Below are positions 41,867 through 51,152 of a stretch of 64,000 nt of DNA, in pieces. Made by a program: the position numbers and the translations under genes. Within the stretch, counting starts at the first letter, position 1. The number at the start of each line of letters is the position of its first letter. The notes beneath the pieces were generated by a model, which saw only the letters and a list, made by a program, of their open reading frames with translations, did no database searches and was not told the origin of the DNA. Origin of the DNA: Enterovibrio paralichthyis (lineage in GTDB: Bacteria > Pseudomonadota > Gammaproteobacteria > Enterobacterales > Vibrionaceae); the NCBI RefSeq assembly GCF_019209835.1, contig NZ_JAHUTS010000004.1, positions 1 through 64,000 of the forward strand, given 5' to 3'.

Positions 41867-43702
41867 TTACTTGTAGCGGTCATCGATAACGGTGACAGGC
41901 TCAAATGCTTCACCCGCTTCGATTGCGGCTAATGTGTCTGCTTTCATCTTTGCATCAATCCAGTAGGTTCCATCCCCGTAAGCGCGGCCGATGGTGAAAA
42001 GGGTGCCCGTCCATTTTTGCATCGGGTTTTCCGGGTATCTGACCCAGCGCCAGTGCGCTTGGCGTGTCCAGGGCACCATGTAGCTCGGCACCACTACCGC
42101 TGCATCCTGGATAAGGCGCTGGATTTGGTGGGAGAGTTGATATTTCTTCTCCAAATCAAATTCAACGCGGTATTGGTCAATCAGGGCATCCAACTCCGGT
42201 GTGCTGTAGTTAGTGAAGTTGTTGGTTTGTGGCTTGTTGGCGTTCTCGGAATGGAAGTACTGCCAGTAGCCTGGAATTTCGCCCGAGCCCATGTTCACAA
42301 ACGCGAGTTGGTGTTTTTTCTCCAGCATGTATTTGAAGCCGGTTGCGCCGTCAATCAGCTTGAGGGAAAGCTCAAGACCCGCCAGTTTGGCCTGCTCTTT
42401 GAGGTAGGCCATGCGCGGTGTCCACGCGGCGTAAGGGTAGACCATTTCAAAAGTCAGTCGCTGGCCGTCGGCATTGACGCGAATGCCGTCTGCCCCAACG
42501 GTGTCAAAGCCGGCGTTGGTGAAATAGTTCACCGCCGTTTCCACGTTGAAATCCGGGGCTTTTGCATCCGGCCAGTCATACTTGCCGTGGCCGAACCCGA
42601 TAGCGTGGGGCTTGCGCTGGTAATCGCCGCGGATAAGTTTTTCAATCAGCCCATCGATATCCGTGGCGTGCAGTATGCCCTGACGGACATTTAAGTCATT
42701 GAGCAGTGGCACCGCAGTGTTAATCCATACCCCACCGCCACCTTGTGGCGTTTGGTTGTAGCCCCAGAATTTTTGCACGTAGCCTTTCTGGTAAACCTCA
42801 GTGTCGGTCTTCTCATGCCAGATTTCCGGCAATGTCAGGTCAAAAACGTCCAGATCGCCTTTTTCAAAATGCTGCCTTGCCACGTCTTCATCGCGGATCA
42901 CGGTAAAGCGGATTTTCTCGACGTTATACCGGTTCTTGTAGTACCGGTTGCCATAGCCCCACCAGTCTTCACCAATGTGTTTTAAGGTCAGGCTTTTGCC
43001 TTTTTTAATCTTGTCGACACGGTAGGGGCCGGTGGTCGGCTCGGCCTTGAAGTTGTAGCGGCGTACATAGTTGTCATCAATGCCATCGCCGTTTTTATCC
43101 TTGCCGCCTTTGTAAAAATGGGCAGGGCGGGGTACCAGACCGCCCAGCGTCAGCATCAACTCCTCCGGGTTTTTCTCATCAACGGTGCTGACAGCCAGAG
43201 TGTGGTCATCAATTTTGACTACGTCAGCAATGGTCTTGGTGTAGTAATCGTTATACCAGGGCGCAATGATGTCTTTGGCGCGGTAGAAGGTGAGCATGAA
43301 GACAAAGTCGTCTGCGGTCAGGGGCTTGCCATCATTCCATTCTGCTTCGGGATTGAGTTTGAAATAGATGGTTTTATTGTCACCGGCATACGCCCATTCG
43401 GTGGCAATGGATGGGATCCAGTTCAGGGTATCCGGGTGGCGGGTAACCAATGAAGGAACGCCATCAAGGAAGTAGGCACGCAGACCCGCGTTTGAATCTG
43501 GCCCGACACTTCGCAGTGTCAGCGGAAAGCTCTGAAGGTGGGTGCGCAGGGTGCCGCCCCGTTTAGCCTGTTCAGAAGCGAACAGCGGGTCATCCCAATT
43601 GGTTTGCCACTGAAGGTTTTCAGGAAGGTTGGCCGCCTGAACGCTGAATGCCAACGCGCCCATCTGTGCGAAAAACAGTGCCTTTGAAGTCAGTTTGTAC
43701 AT
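41867..43702 (-). CDS. YejA-like peptide-binding protein
   Basis: 611 residues from the ATG at 43700-43702 with GGAGCAAGG upstream. Signal peptide ends at SVQAA. Family-5 features: EAEWNDGKPLTADDFVFML, EPTTGPYRV, DEDVARQHFEKGDLDVFDL, and WTPRMAYLKEQAKLAGLEL. The length over 600 residues and adjacent YejB/YejE permeases place it with YejA, which in E. coli serves uptake of peptides such as microcin C. Unusually the gene lies after the two permeases rather than first. Confidence 0.87.
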   Translation of the reverse strand: MYKLTSKALFFAQMGALAFSVQAANLPENLQWQTNWDDPLFASEQAKRGGTLRTHLQSFPLTLRSVGPDSNAGLRAYFLDGVPSLVTRHPDTLNWIPSIATEWAYAGDNKTIYFKLNPEAEWNDGKPLTADDFVFMLTFYRAKDIIAPWYNDYYTKTIADVVKIDDHTLAVSTVDEKNPEELMLTLGGLVPRPAHFYKGGKDKNGDGIDDNYVRRYNFKAEPTTGPYRVDKIKKGKSLTLKHIGEDWWGYGNRYYKNRYNVEKIRFTVIRDEDVARQHFEKGDLDVFDLTLPEIWHEKTDTEVYQKGYVQKFWGYNQTPQGGGGVWINTAVPLLNDLNVRQGILHATDIDGLIEKLIRGDYQRKPHAIGFGHGKYDWPDAKAPDFNVETAVNYFTNAGFDTVGADGIRVNADGQRLTFEMVYPYAAWTPRMAYLKEQAKLAGLELSLKLIDGATGFKYMLEKKHQLAFVNMGSGEIPGYWQYFHSENANKPQTNNFTNYSTPELDALIDQYRVEFDLEKKYQLSHQIQRLIQDAAVVVPSYMVPWTRQAHWRWVRYPENPMQKWTGTLFTIGRAYGDGTYWIDAKMKADTLAAIEAGEAFEPVTVIDDRYK

Positions 43703-43719
43703 CCTTGCTCCCTTCATTG

Positions 43720-44769
43720 TCAGACGTAGCGGGTAAATTTTTTGGGGTCGAACGCCGCGCGGACGGCATCGCCGATAAAGGTGACCATGGTCAGTACCAA
43801 TACGGTTGCAGTCACCACAGAGGCCACTATCCACGGACTGTCGAGGTTAGATTTCCCCTGCTGGAGCAATTCGCCCCAGCTCGGTGTCGGTGGTGCCAGC
43901 CCCAAGCCAAGATAATCCAGTGCGGTCAGTGCTGTGATATTGGCGACGATGGTAAACGGCGCCAGGGTGATCACCATGACCATGGTATTGGGCAGAATAT
44001 GTTTGAGGACGATGCGGGTGTTGGAAGCGCCGAGCGCCCGGGCTGCGAGCACATATTCTCGGGCGCTCTCTTTGTAGGTCATGGTGCGCATGTACCAGGT
44101 GATCCCCATCCAGCCAAACAGGACGTTGATGGCAACAAACAGGGTAAATGTCGGCTTGGTGATAGAAACCAGGATCATGATGACGTAAAGGAAAGGCACC
44201 ATGGACCAGACTTCAATCAGTCGCTGGGTGATCAGGTCGAACCGCCCGCCGAAGAACCCCATGGCGCAGCCAATGACAACGCCGATGCTGTAACAGATCA
44301 CCATGGTGCTGAGGGCAAACGCCATGGCGATACGAAAACCGTAGACCAGCCGGGCAAGAATATCGCGGCCAATCACATCGGTACCCAGGTAGTGTTCACT
44401 GGCAATGCTTGGGGGGTAAGGCGGGAACTCGCCTTCGATAAAATCCTGTTCGTACGGGTTCCATGGAATCAGCGGCATGATGACAAAATTGCCATCCTCT
44501 TCGGCCTGAAAGCGTTGCTGCAATTCCCGGTAGTTGGCTTCACTGGGGTAGCCGAGGCCAAAGTCTGTCCCCGGACGAACATCACTGACGACCGGAAAGA
44601 ACCACTCTCCCTGATAACGCACTACCAGTGCTTTGCTGTTGATAAAGAACTCGGCAAACAGCGCCAACAGCAATAGCACCGACAAGATGATGAACGACCA
44701 ATAGCCGGGCTTTATCGCCTTGAAGCGCTGGATTTTTTTCTGGGTGAGAGGGCTAAACGAAAACATCAT
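43720..44769 (-). CDS. yejE: YejE-like peptide ABC transporter permease
   Basis: 349 residues: N-terminal helix, a periplasmic segment of about 120 residues (GTDFGLGYPSEANYREL, IPWNPYEQDF) that marks YejE, then the DppC-type core GTDVIGRDILARLVYGFRIA and EAA loop EYVLAARALGASNTRIVLKH. Overlaps yejB by four bases; adjacent ATG ATG codons allow two start choices. Confidence 0.92.
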   Translation of the reverse strand: MMFSFSPLTQKKIQRFKAIKPGYWSFIILSVLLLLALFAEFFINSKALVVRYQGEWFFPVVSDVRPGTDFGLGYPSEANYRELQQRFQAEEDGNFVIMPLIPWNPYEQDFIEGEFPPYPPSIASEHYLGTDVIGRDILARLVYGFRIAMAFALSTMVICYSIGVVIGCAMGFFGGRFDLITQRLIEVWSMVPFLYVIMILVSITKPTFTLFVAINVLFGWMGITWYMRTMTYKESAREYVLAARALGASNTRIVLKHILPNTMVMVITLAPFTIVANITALTALDYLGLGLAPPTPSWGELLQQGKSNLDSPWIVASVVTATVLVLTMVTFIGDAVRAAFDPKKFTRYV

Positions 44770-45791
44770 GCTTCACCAAACCTGACCCTGGGGTCGACCA
44801 GGGCTACACAGATATCAGAGACAATATTTCCGACCAGCAGCATGGCAGCGTTAATGGCGACAATTGCCATCACTACCGGATAGTCACGCTCCATGATGGA
44901 CTCGTAACCCATAAGGCCAATGCCATCGATGTTGAAGATCACTTCAATCAGGAAGGAGCCGGAGAGGAAAAACAGCAAGGAGTTACCAAAGTGGCTGGCC
45001 AGCGGTATCAGGCTGTTTTGCATGGCATGTTTTCTCACCGCATCACGAAACGGGAGCCCTTTGGCAATCGCCGTGCGGATATAGTCGGCGGAAAGGTTCT
45101 CCATCAGGTTGTTTTTCATCGTGATGGTGAGGGTGGCGAAGTCGCCGATGATGTAACAAATAAGCGGAAGTACGGCATGCCAGAGAATATCTTTGATTTT
45201 TTCTGTGGCGGTAAAGTCATCGTAATCGCTGCCAGTGAAGCCGCCCATGGGAAACCAGTCGAGGTGAAAAGAGAACACCGTCAGCAGAAAGATACCCACC
45301 ACATACCCCGGCAGGGCATAGCCAACAAAAATCAGGATGGATGATGCCGTGTCGAATGCCGAGTTGTGTTTGATGGCTTTGTAATAGCCAAGCGGAATAG
45401 AAACCAGGTAAGCAATCACAAACGTCATGCCGCCGTAAAACAGGGAAACCGGCAGGCGCTCGCTGATCATGTCCAGAACCGGTTCGTAGTAGCGCGTGGA
45501 TTCACCAAAATCCAATGTCAGCAGTTTGTTCAGCCACTCCCAGTACGCCTCAAGTACCGGCTTGTCGAGGCCATAGAAAGCGTTGAGTTCAGCGAGCTGG
45601 TATTCGTCCAGTGCCGAGTTGTCGCCAACGCTTTGGGATTGCGAGGCGCCTTCCTGCACAAACTGGGATTCTGCCAACATGCGCTCAACCGGGCCGCCCG
45701 GAACAAATCGGGTGATGGCAAAAATCACCAGCGTAATACCGATGAAAGTCGGGATAACCAACAAAAAGCGCCGTACAAGATAGGCTAACAA
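44766..45791 (-). CDS. yejB: YejB-like peptide ABC transporter permease
   Basis: 341 residues. DppB-type N-terminus (LAYLVRRFLLVIPTFIGITL, VPGGPVERMLAE) and EAA loop AIAKGLPFRDAVRKHAMQNS. The start is a TTG at 45789-45791 supported by a strong GGGAGAGG six bases upstream, an uncommon codon for a first gene. First gene of the five-gene operon yejB-yejE-yejA-ATPase-ATPase. Confidence 0.9.
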   Translation of the reverse strand: MLAYLVRRFLLVIPTFIGITLVIFAITRFVPGGPVERMLAESQFVQEGASQSQSVGDNSALDEYQLAELNAFYGLDKPVLEAYWEWLNKLLTLDFGESTRYYEPVLDMISERLPVSLFYGGMTFVIAYLVSIPLGYYKAIKHNSAFDTASSILIFVGYALPGYVVGIFLLTVFSFHLDWFPMGGFTGSDYDDFTATEKIKDILWHAVLPLICYIIGDFATLTITMKNNLMENLSADYIRTAIAKGLPFRDAVRKHAMQNSLIPLASHFGNSLLFFLSGSFLIEVIFNIDGIGLMGYESIMERDYPVVMAIVAINAAMLLVGNIVSDICVALVDPRVRFGEA

Positions 45792-46113
45792 CGAATACCT
45801 CTCCCTGACTCAAAGCGGCTTTGCACTCCCTGTGCAGACCGATTGTGTGCCGAAAATGTGGAAGCCTGCCTGTCCAGTTTGAAAGGGAACAGGAAACCTA
45901 GAAGTACACTATTACTGAGTATTGTTTGAAAAAAACCCTACTTGGCAGCAGATAAGTAAAATGTGTGATCACTGTGCGAGTGAAAACATGGAATAACAGT
46001 GTGTTTATCATCAAAAAGAGATGTCAATTTTGATAACAAATAGCCCTTGAAAATTTCTGGAAATGGAGAGATTATCCGCGCCCTCTCTTGTTTCACTCTA
46101 AGTGCTAAAAACC
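45792..46113. other. Divergent intergenic region, yejB / focA
   Basis: 322 bases without a gene. An A+T-rich imperfect dyad (TTATCATCAAAA … TTTTGATAACAA) near 46004-46042 lies about 70-110 bases before the focA ATG and may bind a regulator; it is not a good FNR or CRP match. Confidence 0.4.
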
Positions 46114-46956
46114 ATGAACTTTACTCAGTTTGATTCGCTGCCTCCGCCGCAGATCGCAGAGCGGGCGGCAGAGATAGGGGTGGCGAAAGCCACGAAAGAT
46201 CCTTTTAAATCTTTCCTTCTCGCGATTTCTGCCGGTATCCACATCGGTATCGCATTTATCTTCTACACCACAGTAACGACCGGCGCGGGTGATATGCCTT
46301 GGGGTATGACACGCTTTGTCGGTGGTATTGCATTTAGCCTGGGTCTCATTCTAGTGATCATTACCGGTGGCGAGCTATTCACAAGTTCGGTACTCACATT
46401 AGTGGCGCGAGCCAGTGGTAAGATCACCTGGAAAGCACTGTTTAAAAACTGGGCGGTGGTATACGGCGGTAACCTGGTGGGCGCGATTTTGCTGGTGATC
46501 TGTATGTTGATTGCCAAGCAATACATGTTCGATAACGGCCAGGTCGGTATCAATGCCATGAAGATTGCCGAGCACAAGCTGCACCACGGATTCCTCCAAG
46601 CGGTTGCATTGGGCATCATGTGTAACGTGCTGGTTTGTATTGCTGTATGGATGACGTACAGCGGCCGCACGCTGACAGACAAAATCCTGGTGATGATCCT
46701 GCCTGTGGCCATGTTTGTGGCATCCGGCTTTGAGCACTGCATTGCCAACATGTTCCAGGTACCGATGGCGATCGGCATCAAAACCTTTGCGCCAGAGTCT
46801 TTCTGGGCGATGACAGGCATGAATGTCGCTGACTTTGCAGACCTAACCTTCAGTCACTTCTTCTTCAACAACCTGATACCGGTGACACTGGGTAATATCA
46901 TCGGCGGTGGTTTGTTCGTAGGTATGTGGTACTGGATGATTTATCTGCGCGACTGA
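46114..46956 (+). CDS. focA: Formate channel FocA
   Basis: 280 residues, six membrane segments, very close to E. coli FocA: TTVTTGAGDMPWGMTRFVGG, GGELFTSSVLTLVARASGKI (omega loop region), KIAEHKLHHGFLQAVALGI with the pore histidine, and VASGFEHCIANMFQVPM. Imports/exports formate across the inner membrane in mixed-acid fermentation. ATG at 46114 chosen; GTG at 46102 is in frame. Separated from pflB by 40 kb here. Confidence 0.95.
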   Translation: MNFTQFDSLPPPQIAERAAEIGVAKATKDPFKSFLLAISAGIHIGIAFIFYTTVTTGAGDMPWGMTRFVGGIAFSLGLILVIITGGELFTSSVLTLVARASGKITWKALFKNWAVVYGGNLVGAILLVICMLIAKQYMFDNGQVGINAMKIAEHKLHHGFLQAVALGIMCNVLVCIAVWMTYSGRTLTDKILVMILPVAMFVASGFEHCIANMFQVPMAIGIKTFAPESFWAMTGMNVADFADLTFSHFFFNNLIPVTLGNIIGGGLFVGMWYWMIYLRD

Positions 46957-46977
46957 TAGCGAGATATAGAGACAGCG

Positions 46978-47007
46978 AAAGCCGAAGGTGTTCCCTTCGG
47001 CTTTTTT
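46978..47007. terminator. Bidirectional terminator, focA / LysR gene
   Basis: AAAGCCGAAGG, loop TGTTC, CCTTCGGCTTT and T run; the T run touches the stop of the convergent LysR gene. Confidence 0.93.
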
Positions 47008-47896
47008 ATTCCCTGCACTTTTCGACAAGGAAAGCCCGTAGCGCCTGCACTGCCGGGCTAAGTAGCCGCCTGTCGGCACACATCAGATTCAGCGGGGCAG
47101 GTTGTCCTTCCCATTCAGGGCAAAGGTGCACCAGCTCGCCACTTTCCAGATGACGGGCAATATCCAGTCTCGATTTATACGCAATGCCGTGACCTGACAG
47201 CACCCAGCGGCTGACCGCTTCACCATCATCAGCCGTGCGGTTGCCACTTACCGTCACCAGCAGGTTTTCCTCTTTGCGCGAAAATTGCCATTGGCTGTGG
47301 ATGGTGTCACCCACCATAAAGCGCAGGCAGTTGTGCTGGCTGAACGCTTGCGGGTTTTCAGGTGTGCCGTGCTTTTTGAGGTAGTCCGGTGAGGCGCAGG
47401 CTATCCGGCAGTTGTCACTGAAAATCGGCAGCGCAATCAGGCTTGAATCGGGCGGCGAACCATAGCGCAGCGCCAGATCGACCGATTGATGATAAACGTT
47501 GCTGAGCCTGTCAGAGAGCTGCAAGCGGATTTCAATATCTGGGTATTGCGCCATAAAGGCGTCCAGCCAGCCTATCAAACGGTTCCTGCCCAAATCGGAG
47601 GGGGCAGAAAGCATCAGGGTGCCCCTCACCACAGACTCGCCGGAGCGCACTTCTTCTGCCGCATCTTCAATAAGAGCTACTGCTTGCTGGCACTGGCGCA
47701 GGAACGCCTCGCCGCTATGGGTCAGGCGCAGGTGCCGGGTAGAGCGCACAAAAAGGGCGGTTCCCAACTCTGCCTCCAAGCGCTTCACCGCTGCGCTGGT
47801 GGCGGCCGGTGTCATGTCCATCTGGCGTGCGACTTCAGACAGGCTGCCGTGGCGCGCCGTCTCAATGAAAATCCGGAAATCCTGAAGTGCTTTCAT
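47006..47896 (-). CDS. LysR-family transcriptional regulator
   Basis: 296 residues from the ATG at 47894-47896. Winged HTH in the first 65 residues (FIETARHGSLSEVARQMDMT, AATSAAVKRLEAELGTALF), then the periplasmic-binding-like effector domain. It belongs to the large group (like DmlR/AaeR-type) whose targets are divergently transcribed oxidoreductases; the divergent VOC-nemA pair is the likely target, with a perfect AGGTT-A-AACCT palindrome in between. Confidence 0.88.
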   Translation of the reverse strand: MKALQDFRIFIETARHGSLSEVARQMDMTPAATSAAVKRLEAELGTALFVRSTRHLRLTHSGEAFLRQCQQAVALIEDAAEEVRSGESVVRGTLMLSAPSDLGRNRLIGWLDAFMAQYPDIEIRLQLSDRLSNVYHQSVDLALRYGSPPDSSLIALPIFSDNCRIACASPDYLKKHGTPENPQAFSQHNCLRFMVGDTIHSQWQFSRKEENLLVTVSGNRTADDGEAVSRWVLSGHGIAYKSRLDIARHLESGELVHLCPEWEGQPAPLNLMCADRRLLSPAVQALRAFLVEKCRE

Positions 47897-47916
47897 TTTC
47901 AAAAATTATTTTAAAG

Positions 47917-47927
47917 AGGTTAAACCT
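47917..47927. promoter_or_regulatory. Palindrome in LysR/VOC-nemA divergent region
   Basis: AGGTTAAACCT, a perfect 5-1-5 dyad, lies 21 bases from the LysR start and 69 before the VOC start, a position typical for a LysR site. It does not follow the T-N11-A form exactly. Confidence 0.4.
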
Positions 47928-47995
47928 GAGGCTAGTTTTTCAATTCAGTGCAGTCAAATAACCTGTTCCTGTCTATCAAACAGGAGATACCAATC

Positions 47996-48421
47996 ATGAA
48001 CAGTTCAGAAAAAGCAGTGTGGCAATTCGACCACCTGAGCCTGTTCAGCCGGGCGGACGACAAAGGGCTGCTGAAACTGGCCAACATCCTCGGATTCACC
48101 CAGGGAGAAAGACCACCATTTCCATTTCCCGGCCGCTGGTTTTATCAGGAAGAGAATGCCGTGTTACATGTGGTGGATGTAGAGCAACAACAGGCCGTCG
48201 CGCTCAACCACATCGCTTTTCGCTCGTCGGTTTCGGTCAAGAAGTTGCTCGCCACACTGGAAGCCAACGGCTTTGACTACCAACTAACCCGCGTACCAGA
48301 AGAAGGGGTGGTGCAGGTGTTCATTACCCTCGGTGACCTGATGGTGGAGCTTGATGTGCCGGATGCGGGGTTGGCCGATCAGGTTCCTGTTATGCAATCA
48401 GCCAACCAGTTAACCCATTGA
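47996..48421 (+). CDS. VOC-superfamily small protein
   Basis: 141 residues from the ATG at 47996, preceded by CAGGAGATACC. Glyoxalase-like pattern: WQFDHLSLFSRADDKGLLKL at the start, ALNHIAFRSS for the second metal ligand, and VFITLGDLMVELDVPD at the end. Thirteen bases before nemA and divergent from the LysR gene, so likely part of an electrophile/aldehyde detoxification operon (inference). Confidence 0.75.
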   Translation: MNSSEKAVWQFDHLSLFSRADDKGLLKLANILGFTQGERPPFPFPGRWFYQEENAVLHVVDVEQQQAVALNHIAFRSSVSVKKLLATLEANGFDYQLTRVPEEGVVQVFITLGDLMVELDVPDAGLADQVPVMQSANQLTH

Positions 48422-48433
48422 GAGGATGCAACC

Positions 48434-49525
48434 ATGATACTTTTTGACTCTTACCCTTTAGGTAAAATCCAGCTGAAAAACCGCATTGTGATGGCGCCGA
48501 TGACCCGAAGCCGGACCACGCAACCGGGCAACATTCCCAATGCCATGATGGCGGAATATTACGCGCAGAGGGCTGGGGCGGGGCTTATCATCACTGAGGC
48601 AACCCAAATCTCCCCACAGGGGCAGGGTTACAGCTTCACCCCCGGCATTCACACCAAAGCGCAGATTGAGGGATGGCGAAAGGTCACGGATGCTGTGCAC
48701 CGCGAAGACGGTAAAATCTTCCTGCAGCTTTGGCACGTGGGGCGGATGTCGCACCCGAGTTTTCACAATGGCAATCCGCCGGTTGCCCCGTCAGCCATCA
48801 AGCCCGATGCCCAGGTATGGGTGGCGGATGAAAACGGAAACGGGAGTATGGTGGAGTGTCCGACCCCAAGAGCCCTGACGGCAAATGAAATTCACCGCAT
48901 TGTGGCGGATTACCGTCAGGCGGCCATCAACGCCATGGAAGCGGGATTCGACGGCGTTGAAATCCACGCAGCCAACGGGTACCTGCTGGATCAGTTTTTA
49001 CGTTCGACCTCCAATTACCGCACAGACCGCTACGGCGGCAGTATTGAAAACCGGGTGCGCTTGTTGGCAGAAGTGGCGGAAACGGTGTGTGATGCGATAG
49101 GTGCTCAGCGCGTTGGGGTCAGGTTGGCACCCTATATTACCGCGCGGGGGATGAACTGCCCGGAAGTCATTGATGCGATATTGCTCGCCGCCGAAAAACT
49201 CGATGCGTTGGGCGTGGTTTATCTGCACCTGTCGGAAGCGGATTGGGATGACGCGCCACAGGTATCAGAAACCTTCCGTAGACGGCTTCGCCAGGTTTAT
49301 GGCGGCACGGTTATCGTCGCAGGGCGCTATGACAAAACCAAAGCAGAGGCAATTTTGCGAAATGTGTATGCCGATTTGGTGGCGTTTGGACGGCCTTTTA
49401 TTGCCAATCCGGATTTTCCGGCAAGGCTGGAAAAGGACTGGTCGCTGGCAGATTTTGACCCGACAACCCTGTTTGGCGGACGTGAAACTGGTTATTCAGA
49501 CTATCCGCCATACAGGCAGTCTTAA
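48434..49525 (+). CDS. Old yellow enzyme family NADH:flavin oxidoreductase (NemA-like)
   Basis: 363 residues, an (alpha/beta)8 FMN enzyme. N-terminal KNRIVMAPMTRSRTTQPGNIP, LQLWHVGRMSHPSF, the active-site HAANGYLLDQFLRSTSNYR (the usual N-x-x-x-T/Y-GG context follows as DRYGGSIENR) and VAFGRPFIANPDFP for FMN phosphate binding. Such enzymes reduce activated alkenes, maleimides and nitro compounds with NAD(P)H. Close to E. coli NemA in layout; the exact substrate is unknown. Confidence 0.92.
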   Translation: MILFDSYPLGKIQLKNRIVMAPMTRSRTTQPGNIPNAMMAEYYAQRAGAGLIITEATQISPQGQGYSFTPGIHTKAQIEGWRKVTDAVHREDGKIFLQLWHVGRMSHPSFHNGNPPVAPSAIKPDAQVWVADENGNGSMVECPTPRALTANEIHRIVADYRQAAINAMEAGFDGVEIHAANGYLLDQFLRSTSNYRTDRYGGSIENRVRLLAEVAETVCDAIGAQRVGVRLAPYITARGMNCPEVIDAILLAAEKLDALGVVYLHLSEADWDDAPQVSETFRRRLRQVYGGTVIVAGRYDKTKAEAILRNVYADLVAFGRPFIANPDFPARLEKDWSLADFDPTTLFGGRETGYSDYPPYRQS

Positions 49526-49537
49526 CAGGAAAGTGCT

Positions 49538-49562
49538 GGCGCTTCATTGCTTCCGAAGCGCC
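49538..49562. terminator. Hairpin after nemA-like gene
   Basis: Perfect 8-bp stem GGCGCTTC / GAAGCGCC, 9-nt loop, no T run; lies between two convergent genes. Confidence 0.5.
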
Positions 49563-49575
49563 ATGGTTTCCGGCG

Positions 49576-49725
49576 TTAATTCGTGGTGCTGCCGCTGTCA
49601 TCCACAGGTGTCTGGCATTCTGGTGCTTCCGAGCCTTCCGGACATTCTGTGGTGGTATCGGTTGCAAAGGTGAAGCCTGAGAAAAGAACGGCAAACGCGA
49701 ACATCAGGGTTTTAAACATATTCAT
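49576..49725 (-). CDS. Small secreted two-cysteine peptide
   Basis: 49 codons: ATG at 49723-49725, TAA at 49576-49578, with AAGGA eight bases upstream. The first 21 residues form a clear signal peptide (FKTLMFAFAVLFSGFTFA), leaving a mature peptide of about 28 residues that is acidic, Thr/Ser-rich and contains two cysteines (TECPEGSEAPECQTP), probably a disulphide loop. No family known to me. Convergent with the nemA-like gene. Confidence 0.6.
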   Translation of the reverse strand: MNMFKTLMFAFAVLFSGFTFATDTTTECPEGSEAPECQTPVDDSGSTTN

Positions 49726-49883
49726 AGCGGTATTCCTTATCCTGTTGGGTATATGTAAAAACTGAATTGCTGCAGCCCTTACACTTTCGCCCAGTTTTTT
49801 CCCGCCATTGTTAGCGTTTGGTAATGGCTTTGTTAGGTCGCTATCTTGTCTGAAAAATCAGACGTGCGGTGATAAAAATGACA

Positions 49884-49903
49884 AAGCGCCGTAAAGGCGC
49901 CTT
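49884..49903 (-). terminator. Terminator of the gbcAB block
   Basis: On the minus strand GGCGCC, loop TTTAC, GGCGCT, then TTGTCATTTTT, 30 bases after the gbcB stop. Confidence 0.75.
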
Positions 49904-49932
49904 GGGGAGGGACAGGGGAAATTGCGGTCGCT

Positions 49933-51048
49933 TCAGGTTTCTATCGAAACGTCATCCAGCGGTTTGCTGCAGCAGCTGAGGATATATCCCTCTTCAATTT
50001 CTTCTTCGCTGATCCCGCCGTTATGTTCCATGTTGACGTTGCCGGAAAGCAGCTTCACTTTGCAGGAGCCGCATATGCCCATACCGCAAGCCTTGGGAAC
50101 GTGGATCCCCAGTTTTGTGCTGGCTGCGTGGATGGTTTCGCTGTCATTGATGGTGACGGACATCCCTTCATCGGCAAATTCCACGCAAAAGCCTGTCTGG
50201 GGAATCTCTTCTGCAATCAAGGCCAGTTCTGCAGACTCTTCTGCATCTTCAATCGCGGCAGGCGGCGTTTCACCAAAGCTTTCTTCGTGATAGCGCGACA
50301 TATCAAAGCCGATATCTGCCAACATTGCCCGTACCGCTTTCATGTAAGGGGTTGGGCCACAGCAATAGACTTCGCGTTGCAACACATCAGGGGCGATCAA
50401 TTCGAGTAGGCTTTTGGTCAGAAACCCGCGGTAGCCATACCAGCTTTCGCCAATGTCATACCGTTCGCAGATGATGCTGAGTTCGAAGTTATCAATGCGT
50501 GATGCCATCAACTCAAGTTCTTTGAGAAAGATGATGTCTTTCGGCGTCTGGGCGCTGTGAACGAATTTCATGTCCACGGCACTGTTGGTGTCATACCACC
50601 ACCGCGCCATCGACATCACCGGGGTGATGCCAACTCCACCGGACAGGAACAGGGCTTTGTCAGTGGAATAGTCGATGCAGTTGAAATTACCGACCGGGCC
50701 ATGCACAGCAATTTCGTCATCCACCCGCAGGTTGTCATGCAGCCAGGTAGAAACCACGCCTTTGGGCAGCCTTTTGACGGTGATGGAAAAGCTGTAGGGC
50801 ACAGATGGTGATGACGAAATGGTATAGCTTCGCATCACCTGTTCACCACCGATGTTCAATTCAAGCGTGACAAACTGACCGGGCTTGAAGAAGAACATGA
50901 TGGGTGTCTGCGCCATAAAGCAGAAGGTTTTTACATCATGGGTTTCCTGAATAACTTTGACGCAGCGAACCAGATGTCGCCCGTTCGCCCAGGTCTGGGT
51001 GTTGACCGGATTGAGACGATCTTCGGGTACGGTATCCAGCTCATTCAT
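49933..51048 (-). CDS. gbcB: Glycine betaine demethylase reductase component
   Basis: 371 residues from the ATG at 51046-51048 with GGAGAAAAG upstream. FAD-binding barrel (MRSYTISSSPS), NAD(P)H domain (LFLSGGVGITPVMSMARWW, VYCCGPTPYMKAVRAML) and a C-terminal plant-type [2Fe-2S] ferredoxin domain (KACGMGICGSCKVKLLSG … LSCCSKP). This order fits GbcB, which passes electrons to the Rieske component GbcA. Follows gbcA after 104 bases. Confidence 0.88.
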   Translation of the reverse strand: MNELDTVPEDRLNPVNTQTWANGRHLVRCVKVIQETHDVKTFCFMAQTPIMFFFKPGQFVTLELNIGGEQVMRSYTISSSPSVPYSFSITVKRLPKGVVSTWLHDNLRVDDEIAVHGPVGNFNCIDYSTDKALFLSGGVGITPVMSMARWWYDTNSAVDMKFVHSAQTPKDIIFLKELELMASRIDNFELSIICERYDIGESWYGYRGFLTKSLLELIAPDVLQREVYCCGPTPYMKAVRAMLADIGFDMSRYHEESFGETPPAAIEDAEESAELALIAEEIPQTGFCVEFADEGMSVTINDSETIHAASTKLGIHVPKACGMGICGSCKVKLLSGNVNMEHNGGISEEEIEEGYILSCCSKPLDDVSIET

Positions 51049-51152
51049 GCACTTTTCTCCAATTCGGTCAGCCAGTTTGCGAGAGTATGGGATGCCCGAC
51101 CAGATCCGGTTTATTTGGCTGCGACATCCCTGTATCTGAATCGGCCTTATTG

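Noticed and set aside
42016..42694. 225-codon plus-strand frame
   Set aside because: Antisense shadow of the YejA-like binding protein gene.
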